Part shown: positions 43,853 through 52,926 of the stretch, one piece after another | How the letters are laid out: each line of letters opens with the position of its first letter | Numbering within the stretch: position 1 is the stretch's first letter | NCBI GenBank assembly: GCA_022827835.1 | Contig: JAJEIO010000026.1 | Span: 1-64,000, forward strand | Direction of reading: 5' to 3' | Length of the DNA: 64,000 nucleotides | Origin: Candidatus Latescibacterota bacterium | Lineage (GTDB): Bacteria > Latescibacterota > UBA2968 > UBA8231 | Notes under the pieces: model-generated | Told to the model about the DNA's origin: nothing | Database searches by the model: none | Seen by the model: the letters and a program-made list of their open reading frames with translations, nothing else | Program-made: the position numbers and the translations under genes

Positions 43853-46489
43853 ATGAAAGCAACAATCGGCTGTCTCATTTTAGTATTCGTCGTCTGCGCG
43901 TCGGCGGAGCCGCTGCTTGAGGGGCGGGTGCGGCTGGACTCTGGAGAACCGGTCGCCGACGCGCAGGTCCGGCTGTTCGATATGAGCGATCTGCGGCAGG
44001 GAGCTATTGCCCGCGCTCAGACCGATGGCACGGGGTACTTCGCGTTGCCGTTAGCAGCCTTGGCGGGCAGGGCGCTGCCGGAGCGGTTCGCGTTGGGGCC
44101 GAATTATCCCAATCCGTTCAATCCCTCGACGATCATCCCCTATCAACTGGCGGCTTTGTCCGAGGTTCGCCTAGAGGTATTCAACCTGTTAGGGCAGCAT
44201 ATTGCGACGTTGGTGGATGGGGAGCGGCCGGCCGGCTTTCATACGGCGACTTGGCATGCGACGGATGGGGCGGGCCGGGCGATAGCAGCGGGGGTGTATA
44301 TCTACCGGATGATGGTGGGGGTGGAGCGTCAGACAGGGCGGATGGTGCTGCTTGACGGGCAAGTGGGTGTCTCGGCTGTGGGGGTGTCCTCTGTTATGCT
44401 GGGTGCGTCTAGTGTTGGCGGATCGAATGGAGCGGAATCCGAGGTGTATGGGTTGATCGTCTCGGGTGCGGGGTTGGCTCCCTATGTGGATTCGTCGTTT
44501 CGGGTTGAAGCGGGTATGGCACCGGTGGAGTTGGTCGTGTCGTCGGGCTATTCGGGGGGCAAGCTCACGGATGATGACTGTGCCTTTAGCGACCTGTTCG
44601 ACGCGCTCAACGACGGTGAGGAAGAAGAGGAAGCTCGCCCCAGCGGGAAGGCTCAGGCAATCCTCGAAGCGCCCTCCCCGCCGACCAACCTGCGATTCGA
44701 TGCTCCTACGGACTCATCCTGTACCGTCCGTTGGGATGCTTCCGATGGAGCGACCGACTACGATGTCAACTACAAGCCAGCCGTCGGCGGGCAGTGGACC
44801 AACGAACCGCATAGGGGGACGAGGCTATCCAACACCATCAACGACTTAGCGTCTGGGACCGAGTATCGCTGGGCCGTCCGAGCCGAGAATGGCGATGGCA
44901 GCTCTGTATGGGTCTTCGGGCCGAATTTTACGACCTTGGAGGAAGACACGTCCGACCCCTCGCTGCCTAATGGAATTCTTATCCCGGATCCTGCTTTGAG
45001 GACATTTATAGAGCAAGCGCTAGGGAAGAATCCCGGTGAGGCGATCACTCAAGCTGATATGAATAATTTAACGGTGCTGTCTATGAAAAATCTAGGGATT
45101 GCGGACCTTAGAGGCTTAGAAACAGCGAAGAACCTGACATGGGTAAACATTGATAGCAATCGGGTTTCAGACCTTGCCCCGTTGTCCGCCTTAACCAACC
45201 TGGAATTCTTAGCTTTTGGTGATAATCGGGTTTCAGATCTTACTCCGTTGAGCACTCTAACCAACCTAGAGCATTTATATTTTTTAAATAATCAGGTTTC
45301 AGATCTCACTCCGTTAGGCACTCTAACCAACCTAACATTGTTATATGTTGCTAATAATTGGGTTTCAGATCTCACTCCGTTGGGCACCCTAACCAACCTG
45401 AAATGGTTATATGTTGCTAATAATCGAGTTTCAGATCTCATTCCGTTGAGCACCTTAGCCGACTTAGAGTCTTTAGACTTTTCTGAAAATCGGGTTTCAG
45501 ATCTCACTCTATTAAAAAATTTGTCCAATCTACGAGAGATCTATTTTTCATGGAATAGCGTTTCCGACTTATCGCCATTGGTAGCCTTGCCCCACTTGGA
45601 ACTACTAGATGCTCTGTCCAATCCGTTAAGTAAAGCCTCTATCGATAAACATATTCCAGCGTTGCAACGCCGTGGGGTCGATGTATCTTTTACGCCTTTT
45701 TATACACTCACATTCACAGAGACAGAAAGCTCCTTCAATATTGATTTGGTCTTTCTTGATAGCTTCACAGAGGAAGAGCAGGAGGTATGGCACGATGCTG
45801 CGAAGCGTTGGGAGGCGGCTATACAGACTGAGCTTCCAGATTACTCATTTTCAGATGCATGGTCTGGAACATGTGGCGATCATTCGATGAATATACCTGC
45901 TGGCGAACGAATAGAGGGCCTGCGAATCTATGTAGTGAAGTTTGGAGAAACCCGTTTTAATCAAGGAGTCGGTGGCTTTGGGGGGCCTGTTGCGCTTGGT
46001 TCAAACTCATTGCCGTTTATTGGTTGTATCGGAATTAAAACAAGGTCTACCTTTAGCCTTCAGAGGCTGAGGTATACAGCACTTCATGAAATGGCACACG
46101 TCTTGGGAATCGGGACTATCTGGTTCAACAAGGGAATGCTTCGCGAGCTGAATGGTGATACTCATTTTCCTGGGCCAAAAGCTATTGCGGCTTTTGATCA
46201 AGCCGGTGGCACAGATTACCAAGGCGCAAAAGTACCAACTGAACGAGATGGTACACATTGGCGCACTAGCGCCCTATCCGGTGAGCTTATGTCAACATTT
46301 GCACTGGATCCTGTAATTTCAGCGATAACGCTGCAAGCGCTAAGCGATCTGGGCTACTTGGTTGATCTTTCCGCGGCGAATCCATACGTGCTGTCCTCGC
46401 CAGCGGCCGCAAAACCCGTCGCCGACGCGGAGTTGGAGTTCTTCTGCTCACTTGAGGGGCTACCCGCGCCGGTCTATCTGGACGATTGA
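43853..46489 (+). CDS. Secreted protein: N-terminal sorting-type Ig module, Fn3, 7 LRRs, leishmanolysin-like metalloprotease
   Basis: 878 residues from MKATIGCLILVFVVC (an earlier in-frame Met gives no signal peptide). After the signal peptide comes a carboxypeptidase-regulatory-like strand region, then GPNYPNPFNPSTIIPYQL, LEVFNLLGQHIATLV and AAGVYIYRM. This is the FlgD/T9SS type A sorting-like module that normally sits at the extreme C-terminus, here near 80-165. Fn3 at about 280-365 (PPTNLRFDAP). Seven 22-residue LRRs, about 436-589. Protease motif HEMAHVLGIGTIW (His745) and THWRTSALSGELM. There is no lipobox, unlike its tandem paralogue. The last ~65 codons are almost identical in both. 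Confidence 0.87.
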   Translation: MKATIGCLILVFVVCASAEPLLEGRVRLDSGEPVADAQVRLFDMSDLRQGAIARAQTDGTGYFALPLAALAGRALPERFALGPNYPNPFNPSTIIPYQLAALSEVRLEVFNLLGQHIATLVDGERPAGFHTATWHATDGAGRAIAAGVYIYRMMVGVERQTGRMVLLDGQVGVSAVGVSSVMLGASSVGGSNGAESEVYGLIVSGAGLAPYVDSSFRVEAGMAPVELVVSSGYSGGKLTDDDCAFSDLFDALNDGEEEEEARPSGKAQAILEAPSPPTNLRFDAPTDSSCTVRWDASDGATDYDVNYKPAVGGQWTNEPHRGTRLSNTINDLASGTEYRWAVRAENGDGSSVWVFGPNFTTLEEDTSDPSLPNGILIPDPALRTFIEQALGKNPGEAITQADMNNLTVLSMKNLGIADLRGLETAKNLTWVNIDSNRVSDLAPLSALTNLEFLAFGDNRVSDLTPLSTLTNLEHLYFLNNQVSDLTPLGTLTNLTLLYVANNWVSDLTPLGTLTNLKWLYVANNRVSDLIPLSTLADLESLDFSENRVSDLTLLKNLSNLREIYFSWNSVSDLSPLVALPHLELLDALSNPLSKASIDKHIPALQRRGVDVSFTPFYTLTFTETESSFNIDLVFLDSFTEEEQEVWHDAAKRWEAAIQTELPDYSFSDAWSGTCGDHSMNIPAGERIEGLRIYVVKFGETRFNQGVGGFGGPVALGSNSLPFIGCIGIKTRSTFSLQRLRYTALHEMAHVLGIGTIWFNKGMLRELNGDTHFPGPKAIAAFDQAGGTDYQGAKVPTERDGTHWRTSALSGELMSTFALDPVISAITLQALSDLGYLVDLSAANPYVLSSPAAAKPVADAELEFFCSLEGLPAPVYLDD
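45158..45619 (+). repeat. 7 tandem 66-base LRR units
   Basis: Seven units of 66 bases in frame, consensus NxVSDLTPLxTLTNLxxLY. Less uniform at the base level than the array of the upstream paralogue. Confidence 0.9.
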
Positions 46490-46499
46490 TCCAACCTAA

Positions 46500-46553
46500 G
46501 CGGGCACAGAGGATGCTGCCGACCTCCGCGCCCGCTCCTTTGCTACTTTTCTA
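46500..46553 (+). terminator. Rho-independent-type terminator after the second LRR-protease gene
   Basis: GCGGGC (46500-46505) and GAGG pair with CCTC and GCCCGC (46530-46535) across a short loop. A T-rich tract (CCTTTGCTACTTTTC) follows at 46537-46551. Confidence 0.55.
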
Positions 46554-46722
46554 CCAGTGCGTTGACCGCACGACCAACGGCTAGGCGCAACCGATAGCTT
46601 GCGCTTGGCCCAATTCTTTCCCAACATACGCTTCTGATCGAAATCAAAGACCGTTCCGCCGCTTCAGTTAAGCGGCTTCTTGCGCACGGTTGATGTTTCC
46701 AACGAAGCGAACGCATTCTAAG

Positions 46723-47751
46723 ATGTCTTGGTTGCAGCTGAAAGGAGTGACGCGGCGCTTTGGCAAGGCCGAGGTTCTGTCTGGCATTGACCTGTCGCTG
46801 GGAGCGGACGAGATGCTGGTGGTGCTAGGGCCGACCGGCGCGGGCAAGACCACGCTGCTGCGGATCGTCGCTGGGTTGGATGCGCCCGATGCGGGCCAAG
46901 TCGAGATGGACGGCGAGGAGGTGACGCATTGGCCGCCGGCCGACCGCGATATTGCGTTGGTCTTCCAGCACTTCGCCCTATATCCAGACTGGAGCGTGCG
47001 GCGCAACTTGGAATTTCCGCTCAAGGCACCGCGTCGGCAGATGGCGAGCGACGAGATGGATCAGCGCGTCGGCTGGGCGGCCGAGCTACTGAAGATTGAG
47101 CGGCTGCTCGATCGGCCGGCAGCTCGTCTGTCGGGTGGGGAGATGCAGCGGGTGGCCATTGGACAGGCGATTGTGCGGCGGCCGCGACTGTTTCTTTTTG
47201 ACGAGCCGCTGACTAATTTGGACGCCAAGCTGCGGGAGTCCCTCCGCCTAGAGCTGGCCCTGTTGCGGCAGGAGCTGGGTATCCCGGCGATCTACGTGAC
47301 TCACGACCAAGCCGAGGCTCTGTCCATGGGCGATTCCATTGCCGTGCTGGCCGAGGGGCGGATTTTACAGCAGGGTAGCCCAGAGGCTATTTATCGCCAG
47401 CCGGTCTCGCCGGTAGTGGCGCGCCAATTGGGGCAACCTGCGATCAATATCCTCAGCGTCCAGCGGCGCGGAGATGCGTGGATTGGTCCGAACGAAGCCG
47501 AGCGAATGCCAGCGCTGAGTGGGACAGGCGAGATGCTGCTCGGCGTTCGACCGGAGGACATCGCGCCTGAAGGAGGGCATGTGCCGGGGGTGGTGCGCGT
47601 CGTCGAGGATGCTGGGGCCGCGTGGATTTTATGGGTGGATTGGGCCGGGGCATCCATCCACATCATCGCGTCTAAGGAACGGCGTTTTGTTCCGGGAGAG
47701 ACCTTGTATCCGCGCATTGACGCAGAGCGGGCGCTGCTCTGGCCGTGCTAG
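46723..47751 (+). CDS. ABC transporter ATPase (MalK/UgpC type), second copy
   Basis: 342 residues from MSWLQLKGVTRRFG. Walker A GPTGAGKTT, Q-loop VFQHFALYPDW, signature LSGGEMQRVAIGQA, Walker B LFLFDEPLTNLD, H-loop VTHDQAEA; C-terminal TOBE-type domain (LLGVRPEDI). It differs from the first ATPase at many sites, so this is an old paralogue, not a recent copy. The start lacks an obvious ribosome site. Pairs of unlike ATPases (GlpS/GlpT type) serve one importer elsewhere. Here the partner is 5.6 kb upstream, beyond two protease genes. Confidence 0.92.
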   Translation: MSWLQLKGVTRRFGKAEVLSGIDLSLGADEMLVVLGPTGAGKTTLLRIVAGLDAPDAGQVEMDGEEVTHWPPADRDIALVFQHFALYPDWSVRRNLEFPLKAPRRQMASDEMDQRVGWAAELLKIERLLDRPAARLSGGEMQRVAIGQAIVRRPRLFLFDEPLTNLDAKLRESLRLELALLRQELGIPAIYVTHDQAEALSMGDSIAVLAEGRILQQGSPEAIYRQPVSPVVARQLGQPAINILSVQRRGDAWIGPNEAERMPALSGTGEMLLGVRPEDIAPEGGHVPGVVRVVEDAGAAWILWVDWAGASIHIIASKERRFVPGETLYPRIDAERALLWPC

Positions 47752-47820
47752 GCGATCGGTTTACTCATTGGTCCCTATGCAGATCGGGCCTCCTACACTA
47801 TCGTCAAATAATCATTGCAA

Positions 47821-48921
47821 ATGAATCGCATCGAGATTGGCGGTAAGCTGCTGTTGGTCGTTGCTAGTTTGGCTGTTACCGCGCTCGCCATTGAAGTCTC
47901 TTTTTGGCTCTTGGCTCGGTCCGAGCGGATCTATCCCTTGGTCTATTACGAAACCGACGATCCCAACCTCGATCTGTGGTGCTACGACGAGCACTTTGTG
48001 GGCACTCCCGACAGGGATCTGCGGCGAGTGCATCCGTACGGGCAGTTGACCTATCTGGGCAATGCCAACAATGATTCCACCTTCGCCAATCTAGCGCCGA
48101 TCAAAGTGCCCAATGCCATTGAGATGCGCCGCAACGAAGAGCAACTGCGCGAGCGGCCGATGGCCGAATTCGACGCGCAAAGGGACAAAATCGTCCTAGT
48201 AATCGGCGATTCCTTTGGCTTTGGGCAGGGGGTCCGGGTTGCGGAGCGCTTCTCGCATATTTTGGAGCTTCGATTGAATCGGGAGCGGCCAGCGGAACGC
48301 TATCAGTTCTTCAACGCCTGTGTGCCGGGCATGAATATCAAGCGGGTCGCCAAGACTATGGAGCGCTATGTCGAATACTTTACGCGGGTCGAGCGCGTTG
48401 TGTATTCGTTTACTCTGAACGATCCGTTTAGGATTGGGCGTCTGCTGGAGATGGAAAGGGAACTGGCCGATTTTATGCACTTGCGCTCCAATGCGGGGGC
48501 AGCCCGGTTTCTGGCGGGGAGAAGTAGCTATACACTGCGTTGGTTTGCCGCACGGTTGGAGAGGCAGCAGATCTCCCGAGATACCATTGAATGGTACCGA
48601 CAACTCTACAAAGACAACCTAGGTTGGACACTGACCCGGCAGTTGCTCAGCCGGATGAAGAAATCCTGCGCCGATAAGGGTATTAAATTCTCTTTGGTTG
48701 TCTTCCCCGTGTTCTACCAACTCGAAGCCTATCCCCTATCAGAGGTGCACGAAACGCTCGGGTCATTTGCTCAACAGGAGGGAATACACTACGTCGATCT
48801 CCTCGCGCAATTTGCTGGCAAGGACGAACGGGATTACTGGGTCCACCCGACGGATTTTCATCCCAATAGTCGGGCGCATAGGGAAGCGGGGGATTTCCTG
48901 TACGACGCCATCCCTTGGTAA
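47821..48921 (+). CDS. Membrane-anchored SGNH/GDSL-type hydrolase
   Basis: 366 residues from ATG at 47821. One N-terminal membrane helix (KLLLVVASLAVTALAIEVSFW). GDS nucleophile block VIGDSFGFGQGV (Ser near 122), Asn in SFTLND, and D-x-x-H near the end in THPTDFHPNS. The fold suits an esterase or O-acetyl transferase/hydrolase acting outside the membrane, as with AlgX/AlgJ-like and lipid or glycan acyl-modifying enzymes. It converges on the next gene with a 9-base gap. Substrate unknown. Confidence 0.83.
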   Translation: MNRIEIGGKLLLVVASLAVTALAIEVSFWLLARSERIYPLVYYETDDPNLDLWCYDEHFVGTPDRDLRRVHPYGQLTYLGNANNDSTFANLAPIKVPNAIEMRRNEEQLRERPMAEFDAQRDKIVLVIGDSFGFGQGVRVAERFSHILELRLNRERPAERYQFFNACVPGMNIKRVAKTMERYVEYFTRVERVVYSFTLNDPFRIGRLLEMERELADFMHLRSNAGAARFLAGRSSYTLRWFAARLERQQISRDTIEWYRQLYKDNLGWTLTRQLLSRMKKSCADKGIKFSLVVFPVFYQLEAYPLSEVHETLGSFAQQEGIHYVDLLAQFAGKDERDYWVHPTDFHPNSRAHREAGDFLYDAIPW

Positions 48922-48930
48922 AGCCAGTTT

Positions 48931-50811
48931 TCAGTACGTGGCATACAAGACGCCGGTTTTTTCGACCTTTTCCCGATCGACATCGACCGAAATCCGATAT
49001 AGATAAATCCCTGGTGGCACCAAGCTGTCGGCCTCGTCCCGACCATCCCACGCCCGCTCATACTCGCCGATCCCATCTGCGCCCGCGTACACCTGCCTCA
49101 CCCGACGACCTGACAAATCCCACACTTCTACCGTCACCTGCGCACGGTCCGTAATCTCCAAGATGTCGTAACGGATGCCCACCTCGTCGTTGCGGCCATC
49201 GTTATTGGGCGTGAAAATGGCCGGCTCGACCCGCACCTGTAATAGCTTCTGCTCCTGCGCGGCGGTGACCACCGACACCCGGTTGCCCTCGTATTTGGCC
49301 GTAGCGTCCCCCGCATTGACCCCCTGCGGCACCTCCAAAGGCTGGCCGCTGTTCGACACCTGCGCTGCAAAGATAGCTCCGTAGCGCAGCACCTGTGCTG
49401 CGAAATCGACCTCGACCAGCGTTCCCGAATCTCGCTCCTCAAGGCGCGGGAAACTGACTGCCAGCCGATGCGGCTCCTCGGCTTCCACCGCAAAGGCCAC
49501 GGGCACGTCGCCAATGCGCACGGCCTCCACCGCGCTGATGATTGAAGAGGTCTCAATTTCCAGGCGGTCAAAGCCGGCATCGCCCGGGTGGATGGTCGGC
49601 CGCAACGCATAGGTGAAGGACGACTGTTGTCCTACTTTTGCTTCGACGGGCCAGACCTCGCCCACTAGGTTCGTCGCCACCGGCTCGGAGGCGCGCAACT
49701 CCACGAAACCCACCCGGCCGCCGGCGTCTTCACGGGGCAGAAAGTCGATCTTGAACTGGAAATAGCGTCTAGGACTCGCCGACACCACCGGCGTGCCACT
49801 GCTGTCGGCAAAGTCGTAGGGGGCCGACCAAAAGGTCCAGTGGTCGAGGTCGTGGGTGATGCCAGCCTTTTCGTCGCGTTTGAGATCGTCGTAGCCGTCG
49901 CGACCCACCTCGATTTTGCCGCCGCGGCCAGTGAAGCGCCAGAACACGTCCGCATCGTCGTCTAGGCCGCTGCGGGTCTGGATGAGGACTTGGGCTCCGA
50001 GATCCTGCACCCCGGACCAGCGCAGATCTCCCCAAGCCATGGGCCGCTCGAAATCAATGACATCGGAAATATAGGTGGCCTGTTTGACGAACCCCTTGGC
50101 GTAAACTTCTATTTCGTTCACTTCCCAGTCTGTGTTGTGCTCGGCCAAGGCCACTTGGACAAACTCTACTGCCTCGTGCGGTGGGATGGGAATGTCGAGG
50201 ATTTGCTCCCGGTTGTCTCGCACTTCGACAATATAGGGCGATTTCGGCGGGACGATGCCGTAGTTGACTATGGGCAGCGGGCCGATGTGGACGCGGAGGA
50301 TGCCCACGGTGCGGCCCGGGTCGGTAAACCCGGATATCACCCGAATCCGATCGATGTTGTAGAGGCCGCCTAGGAAGATATTGGCCGTGCCCGCCCGCCC
50401 GAAAACATCGATGCAGGCCCCGGAGCCGCTGCGGTGTTTGGCGCACAGATACTGTTCCGCCAGCCAGAAAGTGCCCGTGTCGCCATCCCACACCGCTGAG
50501 TTCACATCGGCTCTTAAATACTCGCCCCCTTTTTCTTTGATTCCGGGTGCTATGTTAAAGTCTGGATTGCGCTTGAGAGGCTGGATACCGGTGCTATCCA
50601 CGTCCAAGTCAATAGCTGTCCCGTGAGGTTCGGCATCGAAATCCGCCCAACTCAATTGTCTGAAGTCCACTCCGGCATGGCCTTCCTCAGGCGGTTTGGG
50701 CCGATCTGCACCGCCGAACCGGTAAATGGTCAGACCCGAGGCTGGGCCAGCCCAAAAACCGATCACCCAAGAAGAAACCCAGAATAGAGAAAGGAAGCGT
50801 GCTGCTTTCAT
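48931..50811 (-). CDS. Secreted discoidin-like protein with FlgD/T9SS-type Ig tail
   Basis: 626 residues. Signal peptide FLSLFWVSSWVIGFWAGPASG. N-terminal discoidin-like part about 95-240 (ADVNSAVWDGDTGTFW, RIRVISGFTD). The C-terminal tail has EPAIFTPNNDGRNDE, VEVWDLSGRRVRQV and SLVPPGIYLYRISVD, the same FlgD Ig-like module as the 760- and 1045-residue proteins. The mid-region also resembles them (TYALRPTIHPGDAGFDRLEI versus TYYVRPERTRNGFDRLLV). It lacks the WRQW motif. A third member of the surface family, 26 kb from the others and with no kinase beside it. The 311-base gap 50812-51122 upstream holds its presumed promoter; no clear element was seen. Confidence 0.85.
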   Translation of the reverse strand: MKAARFLSLFWVSSWVIGFWAGPASGLTIYRFGGADRPKPPEEGHAGVDFRQLSWADFDAEPHGTAIDLDVDSTGIQPLKRNPDFNIAPGIKEKGGEYLRADVNSAVWDGDTGTFWLAEQYLCAKHRSGSGACIDVFGRAGTANIFLGGLYNIDRIRVISGFTDPGRTVGILRVHIGPLPIVNYGIVPPKSPYIVEVRDNREQILDIPIPPHEAVEFVQVALAEHNTDWEVNEIEVYAKGFVKQATYISDVIDFERPMAWGDLRWSGVQDLGAQVLIQTRSGLDDDADVFWRFTGRGGKIEVGRDGYDDLKRDEKAGITHDLDHWTFWSAPYDFADSSGTPVVSASPRRYFQFKIDFLPREDAGGRVGFVELRASEPVATNLVGEVWPVEAKVGQQSSFTYALRPTIHPGDAGFDRLEIETSSIISAVEAVRIGDVPVAFAVEAEEPHRLAVSFPRLEERDSGTLVEVDFAAQVLRYGAIFAAQVSNSGQPLEVPQGVNAGDATAKYEGNRVSVVTAAQEQKLLQVRVEPAIFTPNNDGRNDEVGIRYDILEITDRAQVTVEVWDLSGRRVRQVYAGADGIGEYERAWDGRDEADSLVPPGIYLYRISVDVDREKVEKTGVLYATY

Positions 50812-51122
50812 CGACGTTCACCCCACAAATTCTGGATAGTGCTGCGCCAGCCGCTGTAAGAAGCTATGTAAAATTCCCAATGTGTCCCGAGCGGAAAAGC
50901 GGCGGATATGAGGAGCGAGGGCGCGTGGCTCCCGAATCTCGAAAGATAGTGTTGAAAGGGTGTTGTGTCATCTTTTTCTTGCCACTATGTTGCGCACGTC
51001 AATCGAGTCCATTGAACGTGGGCTGGGGAGCGAGCTTGAGGAGTTAGCGAATCCGGCACTTTCTGAAGGCGACTGTCGCTTTTCACTTGCGCTCGGGGTA
51101 CACCCGGGATTTAAAACGGCTT

Positions 51123-52580
51123 CTAAGAAGCGTAGAGGGCAAATAGTTTAGCGCGGTCCAGGTACACTTTGACCTTGAGTCCTCCGCGCATCTGTGAGAC
51201 CATCTTCTGTTCGAGACCGCCTTCTTTGCTCCCGTCCGCGTCTTGTCCATCGCCTTTCCATTGTATCTGGTGTTCTGTTTCATTGCCCGAGAAGGGTATG
51301 CAGTCGTCGCGGCCAAAACCCGACACGACCCGGTCAAACGGATCGACCAGTTCCACTTGCAGTGAGCCGCCGCTCGCATCGGCGTTGATCCACAAGGCAT
51401 GGGGATCAATGTTCAGTGGCACCGTGGTCACGACCCCCTGAGCGTCCGTCTTTAGACAGACCAGTCGATCCTTTTCGATTTTCGCCAGATTGATTCCCCG
51501 CTGGGTTTTCTCGCCGCCGCGCGGGGGCTCGCCGTGCAGATCGTTCGAGCCACCGTGATAGACCCATATCTCCTCGTCTATGACAAAAGGGGCATGCGGG
51601 GGATAGACAGATCCACAATCATAGCTGCCCGGGGAGCCGCAGAGCAGAATGGGTTCGCGGTTGCCCGCTCGATGATAGGTGCGGCCGTCCTTTGAATAGG
51701 TCAACTGAACGTCCATCTGGTTCATCCATGTGGGCATCCAATCCTCGATCTGGTTCTGGGCTATCCACCCCTCGTAGAGCGTGTGAAACACAGACAGAAA
51801 GCCGATGCGAAAGTCGCGGTATGCCAGTGAACTCATGCCGTAAAACTCGTGGTCTTGGGGAGGATCGAGTTCGTCGGGGGCGACGATGATCTGGCGCGAG
51901 GTCCAGTTTTCAAAGTCACTGCTCTCGGCCATGCAAATGATGCGCACGTTGGGCCGGCCCCGCAGATAGACGACGTAGCGGTGGATTTGGGCATCCCAAT
52001 AAGCGACCAGATGGGTGTCTGATCCCTCGGGAATGACCGGATTGCGCCAGTGTCGGGGCACGTCCCAATGGATCCCGTCGGCCGAATACGCCACGCAAAC
52101 CGGCTGGACAATGCCGGCGAATATCATGTCGCCGCTCTGGAACATAAAGAGCATTTTGTAGCGCTTGGCCGGATCGGTTTCAATGGGGTCTTTCATGACG
52201 CCGGTCCCAGCTCCCCACCTGAAAAATGGAAAGACCAAGTTATTCTCTTTGCTGCCGCCGTCCTCGAAGAGGTTGAGGATGGGTTTTTCCCAGTGGATCC
52301 CGTCTTGAGAGATGGCGTAGGCCAGTCCGTCCGCTTGGTCGCCGCGCGCGTCGCTCAATTTTCGGCCCACGCCGTACCACATCTTGAAGATGTTTTCGTC
52401 GTCGTCGTACATGACGTTGATGTAGCTACCGATCAGCCACTCCTCTTCATAGGCTTGATCTTTCTCGATCAGTGGTTGTTGCGAAACCTTCTTGGCGGGT
52501 ACGACCCCTTTTGCGACGTTGTCGAGGCTTTCGATAACCGCATCGTCGATGAACAAAAAGGCCGATTTCTCATCCGTCAT
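51123..52580 (-). CDS. Beta-propeller glycoside hydrolase-like protein (GH32/43/117-type fold)
   Basis: 485 residues, start 6 bases after GAGGAGC. Repeated blade-like motifs GLAYAISQDGIHWEKP, VAYSADGIHWDVP, LTYSKDGRTYHRAG and SSDFENWTS (S-D-G-x-x-W) are typical of five-bladed propeller glycosidases and of sialidase-like folds. No signal peptide. Acidic residues that could serve as catalytic triad are present (FLFIDDAVIES; VMKDPIE; DHEFYGMSS) but cannot be assigned. Probably a cytoplasmic enzyme for a short glycan or a binding protein. A GCTTC-TTA-GAAGC hairpin followed by CGTTTT overlaps its stop and may terminate it. Confidence 0.75.
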   Translation of the reverse strand: MTDEKSAFLFIDDAVIESLDNVAKGVVPAKKVSQQPLIEKDQAYEEEWLIGSYINVMYDDDENIFKMWYGVGRKLSDARGDQADGLAYAISQDGIHWEKPILNLFEDGGSKENNLVFPFFRWGAGTGVMKDPIETDPAKRYKMLFMFQSGDMIFAGIVQPVCVAYSADGIHWDVPRHWRNPVIPEGSDTHLVAYWDAQIHRYVVYLRGRPNVRIICMAESSDFENWTSRQIIVAPDELDPPQDHEFYGMSSLAYRDFRIGFLSVFHTLYEGWIAQNQIEDWMPTWMNQMDVQLTYSKDGRTYHRAGNREPILLCGSPGSYDCGSVYPPHAPFVIDEEIWVYHGGSNDLHGEPPRGGEKTQRGINLAKIEKDRLVCLKTDAQGVVTTVPLNIDPHALWINADASGGSLQVELVDPFDRVVSGFGRDDCIPFSGNETEHQIQWKGDGQDADGSKEGGLEQKMVSQMRGGLKVKVYLDRAKLFALYAS

Positions 52581-52667
52581 GTTATTGCTCCTCTTGAAGC
52601 GCTGGCAACATTAATGGCAGAAGGGTTGTCTGAGCATGGGTTTTTCCCCTGCTTTTCTCAGCACCTA

Positions 52668-52820
52668 TTACCGGCTAGTAGACCGGGGAGTTACAGAGCG
52701 TCCGTCGCTTGCTCTGGTCAGGGAGGCCACGGTGGCGGCATCGATGGCTTGCGGGACAATGAGAAAGCCGTCGGCTTCAAAGGCGTGGCGCTGGGCGTGA
52801 GTTAATTGGACGAATTGCAT
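52668..52820 (-). pseudogene. 5' scrap of a phytanoyl-CoA dioxygenase family gene
   Basis: Fifty codons from an ATG with GGGGGA upstream: MQFVQLTHAQRHAFEADGFL, then IVPQAIDAATVASLTRASD, before an unrelated tail and TAA. This is the start of PhyH-type Fe(II)/2-oxoglutarate dioxygenases (L-T-x-x-Q, F-x-x-D-G-F-L-I-V-P). The remaining ~200 residues with the HxD...H iron site are missing. A normal start and ribosome site with no body indicate deletion. Confidence 0.7.
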
Positions 52821-52877
52821 TTTCCCCCGAGTTGAATCTATGGTTAGATCATCGGCATCCTACTCGCCGAAAAAATA

Positions 52878-52891
52878 GGGTGTAATTACCC
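52878..52891. promoter_or_regulatory. Palindromic site between two divergent truncated genes
   Basis: GGGTGTAATTACCC contains the perfect palindrome GTAATTAC and lies midway in the 106-base gap between the PhyH and enolase-type gene starts. This is a suitable place for a regulator of both. Confidence 0.35.
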
Positions 52892-52926
52892 CTCAACCAA
52901 CTTTTCCTCAAGAGGAGGACATCAAG

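Noticed and set aside
52050..52805. 251-codon forward frame over the propeller gene start
   Set aside because: Antisense to a gene with strong blade motifs and a good ribosome site; its tail only overlaps the PhyH scrap.
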